Positions 1 through 6,959 are shown, numbered from the stretch's first letter. The stretch: DNA of 13,643 bases from Rhizobacter sp. (GCA_014380155.1 JACMKJ010000145.1:1-13643); one strand, 5' to 3'. Numbers and translations are program-made. The notes: generated from the letters alone by a model not told the origin.

Positions 1-846
1 ACTGCGCTGCACGGCGCGCAAGCGCTCGCGGCCGGCGCGCAGGGTGTCGATCCAGCCCCATTGGGCGAAGCGCCGCACCAGCGACTGCCGCGCGCTGGGC
101 GCTGGTGCATTCGCAGCAGCCGACGGCCCTTGCACCCACTCTGCCTGGGCGTAGTCCGACTGCTGCGGCGCGGGCAGCGGGCCCACCTCGCGCAGCTTGC
201 GCGCGATCACCAGCATGTAGACCTCGTGGCTGTTGCACAGGTTGACGCGCCGCTTCACCTCCATCGGGTTGGCCACCTTCCACCAGTGCAGGCGGTCACC
301 CTTCATCGCAAACCACAGGCCGCGCAGCTCGAAGCCGTTTTGCGCCTGGTAGAGGTTGAAGAAGAGTTCGGGCGAGAACTGGTAGAAGCCGTGACCCGAG
401 AGGTTGTTGGCCGGCAGCGAATGGAAGATGTGGCCGCCCACGCGGCACAGGTCCACACAGTTGCGCCAGGCCACGGGGAAGTTGAAGACGTGTTCCAGGC
501 AGCCGAAGTCGAGCACGGTGTCGTACTGGCCCAACTGCTTGGCACCCGAAGGCCAAGGCAGGTTCATGTCGTGGAGGTGGGTCGCGTTTTCGTAGGCCGA
601 TGCGTCGACCGACTCAGCAACACTGACCTGCAGCCACTGCTGCATCAAGGGCTCGAAGTAGCGCGGTTGACCCGATGGCAGCGAGGGTTCATTCAGCACC
701 GGCAGGCCACGCAAACGGCGGTGTGCTTCGAGCTCGAAAGGCTCGATGAAGAGCGCCTGCCGCCCGATCGCCAGCGTGCGCTCGAAGCTCACGCCCAGGT
801 CTTGCGCATGGGCCAGCAGGTTGAGGTTGTGGATGTCGATGCCCAC
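1..846 (-). CDS. Methyltransferase-like protein of polysaccharide cluster (3' end outside window)
   Basis: An open frame of 282 codons enters from the right and has no stop before the window edge, so the C-terminus is missing. I chose the GTG at 846 because a GAAGGA ribosome site (859-854) lies 7 nt upstream and no in-frame ATG is close. The centre looks like the second half of a Rossmann methyltransferase: YDTVLDFGCLEHVFNF (about residues 108-123) fits the acidic motif after a beta strand, followed by a VGGHIFHSLPANN segment (136-148). The N-terminal part has TLAIGRQ (24-30) where the SAM-binding glycine motif would be expected, and no clear GxGxG. It starts 16 bp after the flippase stop and probably shares that transcript. 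The likely role is methylation or another modification of a glycan or its precursor. The SAM-dependent assignment is tentative; it could be a degenerate, non-catalytic member. Confidence 0.7.
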   Translation of the reverse strand, partial: MGIDIHNLNLLAHAQDLGVSFERTLAIGRQALFIEPFELEAHRRLRGLPVLNEPSLPSGQPRYFEPLMQQWLQVSVAESVDASAYENATHLHDMNLPWPSGAKQLGQYDTVLDFGCLEHVFNFPVAWRNCVDLCRVGGHIFHSLPANNLSGHGFYQFSPELFFNLYQAQNGFELRGLWFAMKGDRLHWWKVANPMEVKRRVNLCNSHEVYMLVIARKLREVGPLPAPQQSDYAQAEWVQGPSAAANAPAPSARQSLVRRFAQWGWIDTLRAGRERLRAVQRS

Positions 847-862
847 CCGGAGTTCCTTCGGT

Positions 863-2101
863 TCAGCGGCGGGTGAGCAGCATGCCGCCCACCGCCACCA
901 CGATCACGATCAACTCGACGCCGAGCGCCACCCAGGCCAAGCCACTCGCACCCGCTGCACCACCCCAGGTGGCCGCGCCGATCACGCCGGCGATGCCACC
1001 CACCACCACGCAGGCGCGGTAGGCGGTGTCGTAGCGGCCGCTGCCGAGCATCCAATAGCCGATGAACTTCCAGCCGAGCAGCAGCGGCAGCAGGCCACCC
1101 AGGATCAGCATGGCAGCGCGCAGATCGGGCAGGTCGATGCCACCCGCGTTGGGCAGCAGCAGCGGCTCGATCGCCTGCCACATCAGCACGCCCAGCGCGA
1201 ACAGGAGCGCACCGACGAGCACGCCGCCGACGCTCCACGCCGCCGCATACCGCAAGGCCGCAGAGGCACTGGTCTTGAACAAGGTGACGATGCGCGGGTA
1301 GACCACCGCAAACACCGGCTCAGCGGCGTTGAGCACGGCGCGCACGAATCGGTCGGCCATGAAATAGGTGCCGAGGTCGGCCTTGCTCATCTGCAGCGAC
1401 GCAGCGGCAGGCAAGGCAAACGAATACGCCGCACCGGCGATGGAGACCGGCATCATGGTCCAGCCCAGACGCAGGCCCTCGCCCATCACGGGCCTCGACC
1501 ACAAGGCTTGAGTTCGCGCTTCGGCCAGGTCACGACGCAACCAGCGCCAGCCCACCCAGGCCAGCAGCGTGGAGGCCGCGAATTGCATCAGCAGGTAGCT
1601 CAACACGCTGTTCGCAAACGCCCAGCAGGCTGCGATCAACACCGCATACACGACCAGCTCGACACGCGCCCAACGGTTGAGTTGCTGCGTGGCCTGCAGG
1701 TACCAGGTGGCCGGCCAGCCAAAGACACAAGCGAGCGCGGCGATGGTGAGCGTGTCCACCAGCGTGTGGCCAGCCTGCCCTGCAACCTGCACTGCCAGCA
1801 CCGACAACAACACCGCCGGCACACACAACGCGCAACGCGCGGTGAACACCTGCTGCGCGATCTGCCAGCGACGCGGTGCATCCGCTGTCACCGCCAGGCG
1901 TGTGGCAGCGGCCAGAAAGCCGCCCTCCACGACCATCGACAAGAGGCTCGCCCACACCAGCACGAAGCTCAGGCGGCCGAATTCCTGCGATCCGAGGCGC
2001 GAGGCCATCAGCGGCAATACGAGCAAGGGCAGCAGCAGGCGCACCGCGGCCGCGGCGTACACCGCCGGCAGGGAATGCAGAAGCCGCGGCTGCGCCGTCA
2101 T
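863..2101 (-). CDS. Wzx-like polysaccharide flippase (MOP superfamily membrane protein)
   Basis: This 412-residue protein is hydrophobic along its whole length, with roughly a dozen predicted membrane helices and short polar loops. That size and topology match the Wzx/RfbX lipid-linked oligosaccharide flippases of the MOP exporter superfamily. The N-terminus (LPLMASRLGSQEFGRLSFVL, about residues 30-49) matches the usual start of such proteins, a helix followed by a G-x-x-EFG-type turn. It would move undecaprenyl-linked glycan units across the inner membrane. The ATG at 2101 overlaps the TGA of the upstream O-methyltransferase (ATGA, 2101-2098) and has only a weak ribosome site, so translation is probably coupled. 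The frame stays open upstream of the ATG, but that extension is a shadow of the methyltransferase gene. Substrate cannot be told from sequence. Confidence 0.85.
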   Translation of the reverse strand: MTAQPRLLHSLPAVYAAAAVRLLLPLLVLPLMASRLGSQEFGRLSFVLVWASLLSMVVEGGFLAAATRLAVTADAPRRWQIAQQVFTARCALCVPAVLLSVLAVQVAGQAGHTLVDTLTIAALACVFGWPATWYLQATQQLNRWARVELVVYAVLIAACWAFANSVLSYLLMQFAASTLLAWVGWRWLRRDLAEARTQALWSRPVMGEGLRLGWTMMPVSIAGAAYSFALPAAASLQMSKADLGTYFMADRFVRAVLNAAEPVFAVVYPRIVTLFKTSASAALRYAAAWSVGGVLVGALLFALGVLMWQAIEPLLLPNAGGIDLPDLRAAMLILGGLLPLLLGWKFIGYWMLGSGRYDTAYRACVVVGGIAGVIGAATWGGAAGASGLAWVALGVELIVIVVAVGGMLLTRR

Positions 2102-2856
2102 GCCTTGTCGCGCTTGACCAAGAGGCGAGCGGTGTAATCCACACGGTGCAAGAACACCGGCTCCGCGCTGTTCGCAAAGTACTCGTCGACCGCTTGCTTC
2201 GCACCTTGCCAATGGCCGTAGTCGTCGATGATCAGCAGGCCGTTGCGCGACAGCAGCGGGTACAGGTGATTCAGCTCGTGGCGAGTCGACTCGTACCAGT
2301 CGGTGTCCAGGCGCAGCAGGGCAATCTGCGTGGGCAAGGTGCCGGGGATGGTGTCTTCGACCTTGCCCTTGACGTAGTGGATGCGCTCGGCCGGGTAGCC
2401 TGTGGATGCGAGGTTGGCCTGCACGTCTTCGAAGCTCGCCACGGCCCACAGCGCGTGGTCGCGGCTGGTGCGCTCGAGCTGGGTTTGCGCCGACTCGCCG
2501 CTCAAGGCGCGGTCGGCCTCGGTGGGCTCGCTCATGCCCTCGAAGGTGTCGTAGAGGTAGAGGTGGCGCGAGGTGTCGCCACGCGCCATCAGCGCCAGCG
2601 CCACGGCCATCATGCTGCCGCCGCGCCACACGCCGCATTCGACGATGTCACCCGCAATGCGGTGCTTGACGATGTGGTCGACGGCCCCCAGCAGGCTGGC
2701 GCGGCGCTCCAGGCTGGTCATGGTGAAAGGGTCGACGCGGGCCACGATCTCGCGGTCGGCAGGTGACAGGTCGGCCAGGGCCTCGGCGTGGCGGTCGGCC
2801 GTGCGGCCCAGTTCCCAGCCAGCGCTGGCAAGCGCGGCCTTGACGATTTTTTTCAT
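2098..2856 (-). CDS. TylF/MycF-family O-methyltransferase
   Basis: This 252-residue protein belongs to the macrocin O-methyltransferase (TylF/MycF) type of class I SAM-dependent enzymes, which methylate sugar hydroxyls in a metal-dependent way. Visible landmarks are the SAM-binding strand and loop IVECGVWRGGSMM (71-83), the YDTFEGMSEP segment (102-111) typical of the family, and two acidic clusters, RLDTDWYES (182-190) and IIDDYGHWQGAK (209-220), that supply metal and catalytic residues. The length is about normal. The start at 2856 (MKKIVK, followed by an A-rich stretch) gives the full fold; no good ribosome site precedes it. It lies 61 bp downstream of a glycosyltransferase and overlaps the flippase start by 4 bp. 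In this setting it most likely methylates a sugar of a surface polysaccharide rather than an antibiotic; that target is inferred. Confidence 0.88.
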   Translation of the reverse strand: MKKIVKAALASAGWELGRTADRHAEALADLSPADREIVARVDPFTMTSLERRASLLGAVDHIVKHRIAGDIVECGVWRGGSMMAVALALMARGDTSRHLYLYDTFEGMSEPTEADRALSGESAQTQLERTSRDHALWAVASFEDVQANLASTGYPAERIHYVKGKVEDTIPGTLPTQIALLRLDTDWYESTRHELNHLYPLLSRNGLLIIDDYGHWQGAKQAVDEYFANSAEPVFLHRVDYTARLLVKRDKA

Positions 2857-2917
2857 GCGTGAATGAGTTGCGCAGCCCTGTATCGGCCGGTCTGCGATTG
2901 TCGCACCCGCTGGAGGC

Positions 2918-4015
2918 CTATCGGGCGCCGTAAGCCTGCCCGGCCTCGGCCAGCAGGCGGTCCCAGCGCAAGGCCTGCTGGGCCCGGTTGAAGGCCTCGG
3001 CCACTGCGGACCGGTGGGCATCGAGAAACGCCAGACACTTCACCACCGAGGCCGCGCTGCGATCCTTCAGCAACAAGCCTTCGAGGCCGTGCCGGCGCAT
3101 GAAGGCACCCAGGTCACCCACGTCGCTGCAGATGAAGAGCCGGCCGTGGCTGAGCAGCGCGTACATGGCCCCCGATTGCGAAGCCCGCTGGTAGGGCAGC
3201 AGGAACACCGCGTCCTGGCCCAGCAAGCCCAGCAGCTGAGCCGGGTCCAGGTACCCGTCGTGGATGGCGACGCCCCGGCCGGCCAACTCCTGGCGCAGGC
3301 CCTGTAGCTCAGCGGCCCAGGCGCCGTAGACCGCCAGTGACAGCCCACGCTGGCGAACCGCTTCGGACTGCGCCAGCTCGCCAAACAACTCCACACCCTT
3401 GTAGGGCTTGACCGTGCTCCAGAACACCAGGGAACGCAACGGTGCGTGGGCCGTGTAGGGGACAACACACGCCTGCGGCACCACCGGCAACAAGCCATGC
3501 TGCAACACGCTCGACTTGGCGCGAAACGCATCACCGTACCGATGCATGAAGTCATCACGGGTCGCGTCGCTCACGAAGACCAGCGCCCGCGCCAGACGCG
3601 CCAGGCGCAGCGTGGGGCCGTGCTGCAGTTGCGCGAAACCATGCGGCACGGCGTTGTGCACCGTGAACACGAACTGGCGGCGCAGCAGCGCTAGCACCAG
3701 CCACTCGACCGGCCAAAAGCCGCTGAACTGCAGGTTGACGGTGTCGTAGCGGCGTGCGTGCCACAGCAGCGTGGCCAGCTGCATCACGTAGGCAACAGCC
3801 CCTCGCCAGCGGCTGGTCACGGTGCTGGAGATGGCCCGCGCCCTCACCACCACACCCGGCAGAGCGCGCATGGCCTCGAGAAACTCGCCGTTGTAGCGGG
3901 TGGTCGAGCCGTAGAAGTCGACCCCTTGCCCGCGCTCCGCCAGGGCCTTCACCAGCTGAAAGTCGTAGGGCAGGATGAACGAGCCCGGGTCGACGATGGC
4001 GATGCGATCGGTCAA
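2918..4015 (-). CDS. GT-B glycosyltransferase (GT4/GT1-like) with probable TTG start
   Basis: This 365-residue protein has the two-domain GT-B layout. The N-terminal acceptor domain includes FVFTVHNAVPHGF (115-127) and a LVFVSDATRDDF segment (145-156). The C-terminal nucleotide-sugar domain includes LVFWSTVKPYKGVELF (196-211), AVFLLPYQRASQSGAM (269-284) and ICSDVGDLGAF (295-305), which are conserved positions of GT4-type enzymes. No ATG lies at the N-terminus. A TTG at 4015 gives the expected Rossmann start (TDRIAIVDPG), 11 bp after the acyltransferase stop, and no strong ribosome site is seen. A CTG at 4030, overlapping that stop, is an alternative. Conserved start and spacing suggest the same operon as its neighbours. 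It would add a sugar to a lipid-linked glycan at the cytoplasmic face of the membrane. Donor and acceptor sugars are unknown. Confidence 0.85.
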   Translation of the reverse strand: MTDRIAIVDPGSFILPYDFQLVKALAERGQGVDFYGSTTRYNGEFLEAMRALPGVVVRARAISSTVTSRWRGAVAYVMQLATLLWHARRYDTVNLQFSGFWPVEWLVLALLRRQFVFTVHNAVPHGFAQLQHGPTLRLARLARALVFVSDATRDDFMHRYGDAFRAKSSVLQHGLLPVVPQACVVPYTAHAPLRSLVFWSTVKPYKGVELFGELAQSEAVRQRGLSLAVYGAWAAELQGLRQELAGRGVAIHDGYLDPAQLLGLLGQDAVFLLPYQRASQSGAMYALLSHGRLFICSDVGDLGAFMRRHGLEGLLLKDRSAASVVKCLAFLDAHRSAVAEAFNRAQQALRWDRLLAEAGQAYGAR

Positions 4016-4026
4016 GACAGAGGCGT

Positions 4027-4566
4027 TCAGTGAGCGAACCAGAAGCTGCGCTTCAAGCGGTAGGCCGGCTGGCAGCCACGCTCGCCGATGTCTTGCGCCG
4101 GGTTGCCGCCGACCATGCGGCCGGGGGGCACGCTCTTGGTGACCACCGCGCCCGCCATCACCACCGAGCCCGCGCCCAGGTGCACGCCGGGCATGATCAT
4201 CGCGCCGGCGAACACCACGGCGTGGTCGTCGATCTGCACCGCTGCGGCCTTGGTCGCGAAGCTCGGGTCATGCGGATCGTGGCCCATGGTGTAGATGCGC
4301 ACGTCATGGGCGATCGAGACCTGGCGGCCGATGGAGATGCCACCGCGGTTGTCGAGGTAGACACCACGGTTGATGAGCGAGCCTTCCCCCACGCTCAAGC
4401 GGCCGACGTGAAAAAAGCGGATGCCGCCTTGCAGCGTGGCACAGCGATCAACCTCGAACCGGCACAGCTTGTAGAGCACCGGCCGCAGCCAGAAGGGCAG
4501 CAGACCGTGCAGCGTGTTGATCAGCGCCAGGGCAATGAAGTAGAGCTGATCGGCTGCATGTCTCAT
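4027..4566 (-). CDS. Left-handed beta-helix (hexapeptide-repeat) O-acyltransferase
   Basis: This 179-residue protein shows the imperfect hexapeptide pattern of left-handed beta-helix acyltransferases of the maltose O-acetyltransferase/WbbJ type: repeated I/L/V-G-x-x-x-x units from about 58 to 146 (SVGEG, GISIGRQVSI, AVVFAGAMIMPGVHLGAGSVVMAGAVV). The YTMGHDPHDPSF segment (92-103) carries the likely catalytic His96, and the exit GGNPA (153-157) is typical. A hydrophobic, basic N-terminus (residues 8-36) may associate with the membrane. The enzyme would transfer acetyl from acetyl-CoA to a sugar of the polysaccharide made by the downstream genes. It is the first gene of the minus-strand cluster, divergent from lysS. 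No ribosome site precedes the ATG at 4566, and a -10-like TAGAAT sits only 9 bp upstream, so the transcript may be nearly leaderless. Confidence 0.87.
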   Translation of the reverse strand: MRHAADQLYFIALALINTLHGLLPFWLRPVLYKLCRFEVDRCATLQGGIRFFHVGRLSVGEGSLINRGVYLDNRGGISIGRQVSIAHDVRIYTMGHDPHDPSFATKAAAVQIDDHAVVFAGAMIMPGVHLGAGSVVMAGAVVTKSVPPGRMVGGNPAQDIGERGCQPAYRLKRSFWFAH

Positions 4567-4575
4567 GGGGCGACG

Positions 4576-4600
4576 ATTCTAGGTGGGCGCCACCTACAAT
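4576..4600. promoter_or_regulatory. Symmetric divergent promoter element between acyltransferase gene and lysS
   Basis: The 68-bp gap 4567-4634 separates two divergent genes. Inside it is an inverted repeat with arms 4576-4586 and 4590-4600 around a GCG spacer, matching at 10 of 11 positions; the inner 7 bp (TAGGTGG/CCACCTA) are perfect. The outer end of each arm reads as a -10-like hexamer: TACAAT (4595-4600) on the plus strand facing lysS, and TAGAAT (4581-4576) on the minus strand facing the acyltransferase. No convincing -35 hexamer is seen on either side. The promoter reading is an inference; the symmetry is directly visible. Confidence 0.4.
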
Positions 4601-4634
4601 TCGCCTTTCGCCTCTCAAGACAAGACCGCCCGCC

Positions 4635-6116
4635 ATGGAACAAGACGACAACCAGCTCATCGCCGAACGCCGTGAAAAGCTCGCCGCGATCCGCAAACAA
4701 GGCGTCGCCTTCCCCAACGACTTCAAGCCCAAGCACCACGCGGCCGAGCTGAGCCGCCAATTCGGCGCGCTCGACAACGAAACCCTGGAGCCGCAAGGCG
4801 TGCCCGTCAGCGTGGCCGGTCGGTTGATGCTCAAGCGCGTGATGGGCAAGGCGAGCTTCGGCACGCTGCAAGACGGCTCGGGCCGCATCCAGCTCTTCGT
4901 CACCAAAGACGCGCTGGGCGACGAGGTTTATGCGAGCTTCAAGCACTGGGACCTGGGCGACATCGTGGGCGCCACCGGCACCTTGTTCAAGACCAAGACC
5001 GGCGAGCTCTCGGTGCGTGTGACCGAGCTGCGCCTCTTGACCAAGAGCCTGCGCCCCTTGCCCGACAAGTTCCACGGCATGGCCGACCAGGAGCAGAAGT
5101 ACCGCCAGCGCTACGTCGACCTGATCACCGACGAAGACGCCCGCACCCGCTTTGCCGCGCGCAGCAAGGCCATCAGCTCGATCCGCCAGTTCATGGTCGA
5201 GCACCACTTCATGGAAGTGGAAACGCCGATGCTGCACCCCATCCCCGGCGGTGCCAACGCCAAGCCCTTCGTCACCCACCACAACGCGCTCGACCAGCAG
5301 ATGTTTCTGCGCATCGCGCCCGAGCTGTATCTCAAGCGCCTGATCGTGGGCGGCTTCGAGCGGGTGTTCGAGATCAACCGCAGCTTCCGCAACGAAGGCA
5401 TCTCGGTTCGGCACAACCCCGAATTCACGATGATGGAGTTCTACGCGGCCTACTGGAACCACCACGACCTGATGGACTACACCGAGCAGGTGCTGCGCCA
5501 CGCCGCCCGCCAGGCCACCGGCTCGGCCGTGCTGCCCTACGGCGGCAAAACCGTCGACCTCGACAAGCCCTTCACCCGCCTCACCGTACGTGACTCGCTG
5601 GTGGCCCACGCCGGCCTCACGGTCGAAGAGGCTGGCGACACCGAGTTGCTGCGCTCGCGCATCCTCGCCGCCGGTGAAAAAGCACCCGCGCACTGGAAGC
5701 TGCCCGAGCTGCAATTCGGCCTGTTCGAGGCCGTGGTCGAAGACAAGCTGTGGGAGCCGACCTTCATCATCGACTACCCCGTCGAGGTGTCGCCGCTGGC
5801 CCGCGCTTCAGACGCCAACCCGGCCATCACCGAGCGTTTCGAGCTCTTCATCACCGGGCGCGAATACGCCAACGGCTTCTCCGAGCTGAACGACGCCGAA
5901 GACCAGGCCGCACGTTTCCTGGCGCAAGCCGCCAACAAGGAAGCCGGCGACGAAGAGGCGATGTACTACGACGCCGACTTCATCCGCGCGCTCGAATACG
6001 GCATGCCGCCCACCGGCGGCTGCGGCATCGGCCTGGACCGGCTGATGATGCTCATCACCGACAGCCCGAGCATCCGCGACGTGATCCTGTTCCCCTCACT
6101 TCGCAAAGAAGGCTGA
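4635..6116 (+). CDS. lysS: Lysyl-tRNA synthetase, class II
   Basis: This 493-residue protein has the complete class II LysRS layout and charges tRNA-Lys with lysine in the cytoplasm. An N-terminal OB-fold anticodon-binding domain spans about residues 57-150 (VSVAGRLMLKRVMGKASFGTLQD). The catalytic domain contains motif 1 (IRQFMVEHHFMEVETPML, 183-200), motif 2 with FRNEGISVRHNPEFTMMEFY (251-270), and motif 3 with the ATP-binding arginine in GIGLDRLMM (464-472). The length is close to the E. coli enzyme (about 505). The ATG at 4635 gives the normal N-terminus; no clear Shine-Dalgarno precedes it. The gene is divergent from the polysaccharide cluster and followed after 5 bp by the flavoprotein gene, so the two are probably co-transcribed. 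No T-box or other leader structure is visible in its short upstream region. Confidence 0.98.
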   Translation: MEQDDNQLIAERREKLAAIRKQGVAFPNDFKPKHHAAELSRQFGALDNETLEPQGVPVSVAGRLMLKRVMGKASFGTLQDGSGRIQLFVTKDALGDEVYASFKHWDLGDIVGATGTLFKTKTGELSVRVTELRLLTKSLRPLPDKFHGMADQEQKYRQRYVDLITDEDARTRFAARSKAISSIRQFMVEHHFMEVETPMLHPIPGGANAKPFVTHHNALDQQMFLRIAPELYLKRLIVGGFERVFEINRSFRNEGISVRHNPEFTMMEFYAAYWNHHDLMDYTEQVLRHAARQATGSAVLPYGGKTVDLDKPFTRLTVRDSLVAHAGLTVEEAGDTELLRSRILAAGEKAPAHWKLPELQFGLFEAVVEDKLWEPTFIIDYPVEVSPLARASDANPAITERFELFITGREYANGFSELNDAEDQAARFLAQAANKEAGDEEAMYYDADFIRALEYGMPPTGGCGIGLDRLMMLITDSPSIRDVILFPSLRKEG

Positions 6117-6121
6117 AGACC

Positions 6122-6679
6122 GTGACGCGGCTGTCGACTCTCCCCGAGATCGAAGCCGCGCTGTGGCAGGAACTGGGAAGCGCCGCCACGGATAAACAGC
6201 ACCCTTGGCGCACCCCGGTGCTGGCCACCACCGATGGCGAGGTGGCAGACGCCCGCACGGTGGTGATGCGAGAAGTGAGCGCCGACCAGAAGATTCTCAC
6301 CATCTACACCGACCAGCGCAGCGCCAAGGTCGCGCAGCTTGGCCCGCACCCGGTGGGTACCTTGGTGATGTGGTCGCACAGACTGGGATGGCAGATCAGG
6401 TGCCGGGTGCAGCTAACGCTGGAAACTGCGGGCCTGGCCGTCTCGTCGCGCTGGGCGCGCATCAAGCTTTCACCGGCCGCCCAAGACTACCTGTCGCCCC
6501 TGCCCCCCGGGGCCGAGCTGCCCGGTGATCCCACGCCAGACGGGCAAAACCGCGGCGACTTGCCCTATTTCGCGGTCATGGATTGCCAGGTGCTGAGCAT
6601 TGACTGGCTCGAGTTGCACGCCGATGGCCATCGGCGGGCGCTGTTCAGCGGCAAAGAAGCGCGCTGGCTTCAGCCCTGA
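6122..6679 (+). CDS. PNPOx-family FMN-binding protein (pyridoxamine phosphate oxidase-like)
   Basis: This 185-residue protein fits the split-barrel flavoprotein fold of the putative pyridoxamine 5'-phosphate oxidase family (Alr4036-like, Pfam Pyridox_oxase_2). Seen in order: WRTPVLATTDGEVADARTVV (about 29-48) with the following MRE, the flavin-phosphate-contacting pattern; LTIYTDQRSAKVAQL (58-72), where the basic residues usually bind FMN; and VGTLVMWSHRLGWQIRC, a core strand pair. There is no in-frame ATG near the start. The GTG at 6122 is 5 bp after the lysS stop, with AAGAAGG (6106-6112) 9 nt upstream inside the lysS end, so translation is probably coupled to lysS. Known family members range from true PNP oxidases to proteins of unknown substrate, and this sequence does not settle which. 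It should not be called pdxH on this evidence. Confidence 0.85.
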   Translation: MTRLSTLPEIEAALWQELGSAATDKQHPWRTPVLATTDGEVADARTVVMREVSADQKILTIYTDQRSAKVAQLGPHPVGTLVMWSHRLGWQIRCRVQLTLETAGLAVSSRWARIKLSPAAQDYLSPLPPGAELPGDPTPDGQNRGDLPYFAVMDCQVLSIDWLELHADGHRRALFSGKEARWLQP

Positions 6680-6691
6680 ACGGCTTCTTCG

Positions 6692-6931
6692 TCACTCTTC
6701 GCTGATGAGCTCGACCACCGGCTTCGCGGTGCCGCCGGCCACGCCGAAAATGTGCGCGTAGATGTAGACGTTGATGTAGAACAGCACGAACACCATCGCG
6801 ATGCGAAACACCTTGACGGCCAGGCGGCGCCAATCCGAGTTGTCCAGTGCGATGAAAAGGCCCCAGCAAGCAGCGCTGGCGGCGATCAGCAAGCCGGCTA
6901 AGCCAAGCACTATCCAGGTAAAGATGACCAT
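6692..6931 (-). CDS. Small two-helix membrane protein of unknown function
   Basis: This 79-residue protein has two strongly hydrophobic stretches, about residues 4-28 (WIVLGLAGLLIAASAACWGLF) and 43-64 (IAMVFVLFYINVYIYAHIFG), separated by a short loop with charged residues (DNSDWRRLAVK) and ending in an acidic tail (VELISEE). The pattern is that of an integral inner-membrane hairpin; I do not recognise the family. The ATG at 6931 was chosen because the first helix begins at once. GTG codons at 6985 and 6967 are in-frame alternatives, and no start has a clear ribosome site. The gene ends 12 bp from the convergent flavoprotein gene and lies 79 bp downstream of lpxC, so it may be the last gene of the lpxC transcript. 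Real coding is supported by a sensible membrane topology rather than GC-shadow composition. Confidence 0.7.
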   Translation of the reverse strand: MVIFTWIVLGLAGLLIAASAACWGLFIALDNSDWRRLAVKVFRIAMVFVLFYINVYIYAHIFGVAGGTAKPVVELISEE

Positions 6932-6933
6932 GC

Positions 6934-6959
6934 GTTCGGGGGGTTGACGAAGGCCGAAC
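6934..6959. other. Small inverted repeat next to start of the 79-residue membrane protein
   Basis: GTTCGG (6934-6939) and CCGAAC (6954-6959) form a perfect 6-bp stem with a 14-nt loop. On the minus strand the stem ends 2 nt before the proposed ATG at 6931 and occupies the place where a ribosome site should be. There is no U-tract, so it is not a standard terminator for lpxC. It may be incidental in GC-rich DNA. Confidence 0.25.

Noticed and set aside
61..876. A 271-codon plus-strand frame at the left end
   Set aside because: The minus strand carries a coherent methyltransferase-like protein with a good GAAGGA ribosome site; the plus-strand product is Val/Leu/Arg/His-rich without domains.
746..2137. 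A 463-codon open frame on the plus strand opposite the flippase
   Set aside because: The product is a His/Arg/Gln-rich low-complexity sequence, while the opposite strand encodes a well-formed membrane flippase with coupled start.
863..2638. A 591-codon reading of the flippase starting at 2638
   Set aside because: The extra N-terminal part is the wrong frame of the TylF-type methyltransferase; the ATG at 2101 with ATGA overlap is the natural start.
2857..2917. Internal promoter before the TylF-type methyltransferase
   Set aside because: A GCGACA/GATACA-like pair and a small GCGA-TTG-TCGC hairpin (2894-2904) were seen, but spacing and match are too poor to support a promoter call.
4563..5714. 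A 383-codon minus-strand frame opposite lysS
   Set aside because: It covers the conserved catalytic part of LysRS in antisense and has no recognisable features; a compositional shadow.
6122..6679. Calling the lysS-downstream gene pdxH
   Set aside because: It has the PNPOx-like fold pattern but resembles the Alr4036-type group rather than classical PdxH; substrate unknown.
6680..6691. Bidirectional terminator between the convergent flavoprotein and membrane-protein genes
   Set aside because: Only 12 bp separate the stops and no stem with a T-tract is visible on either side.
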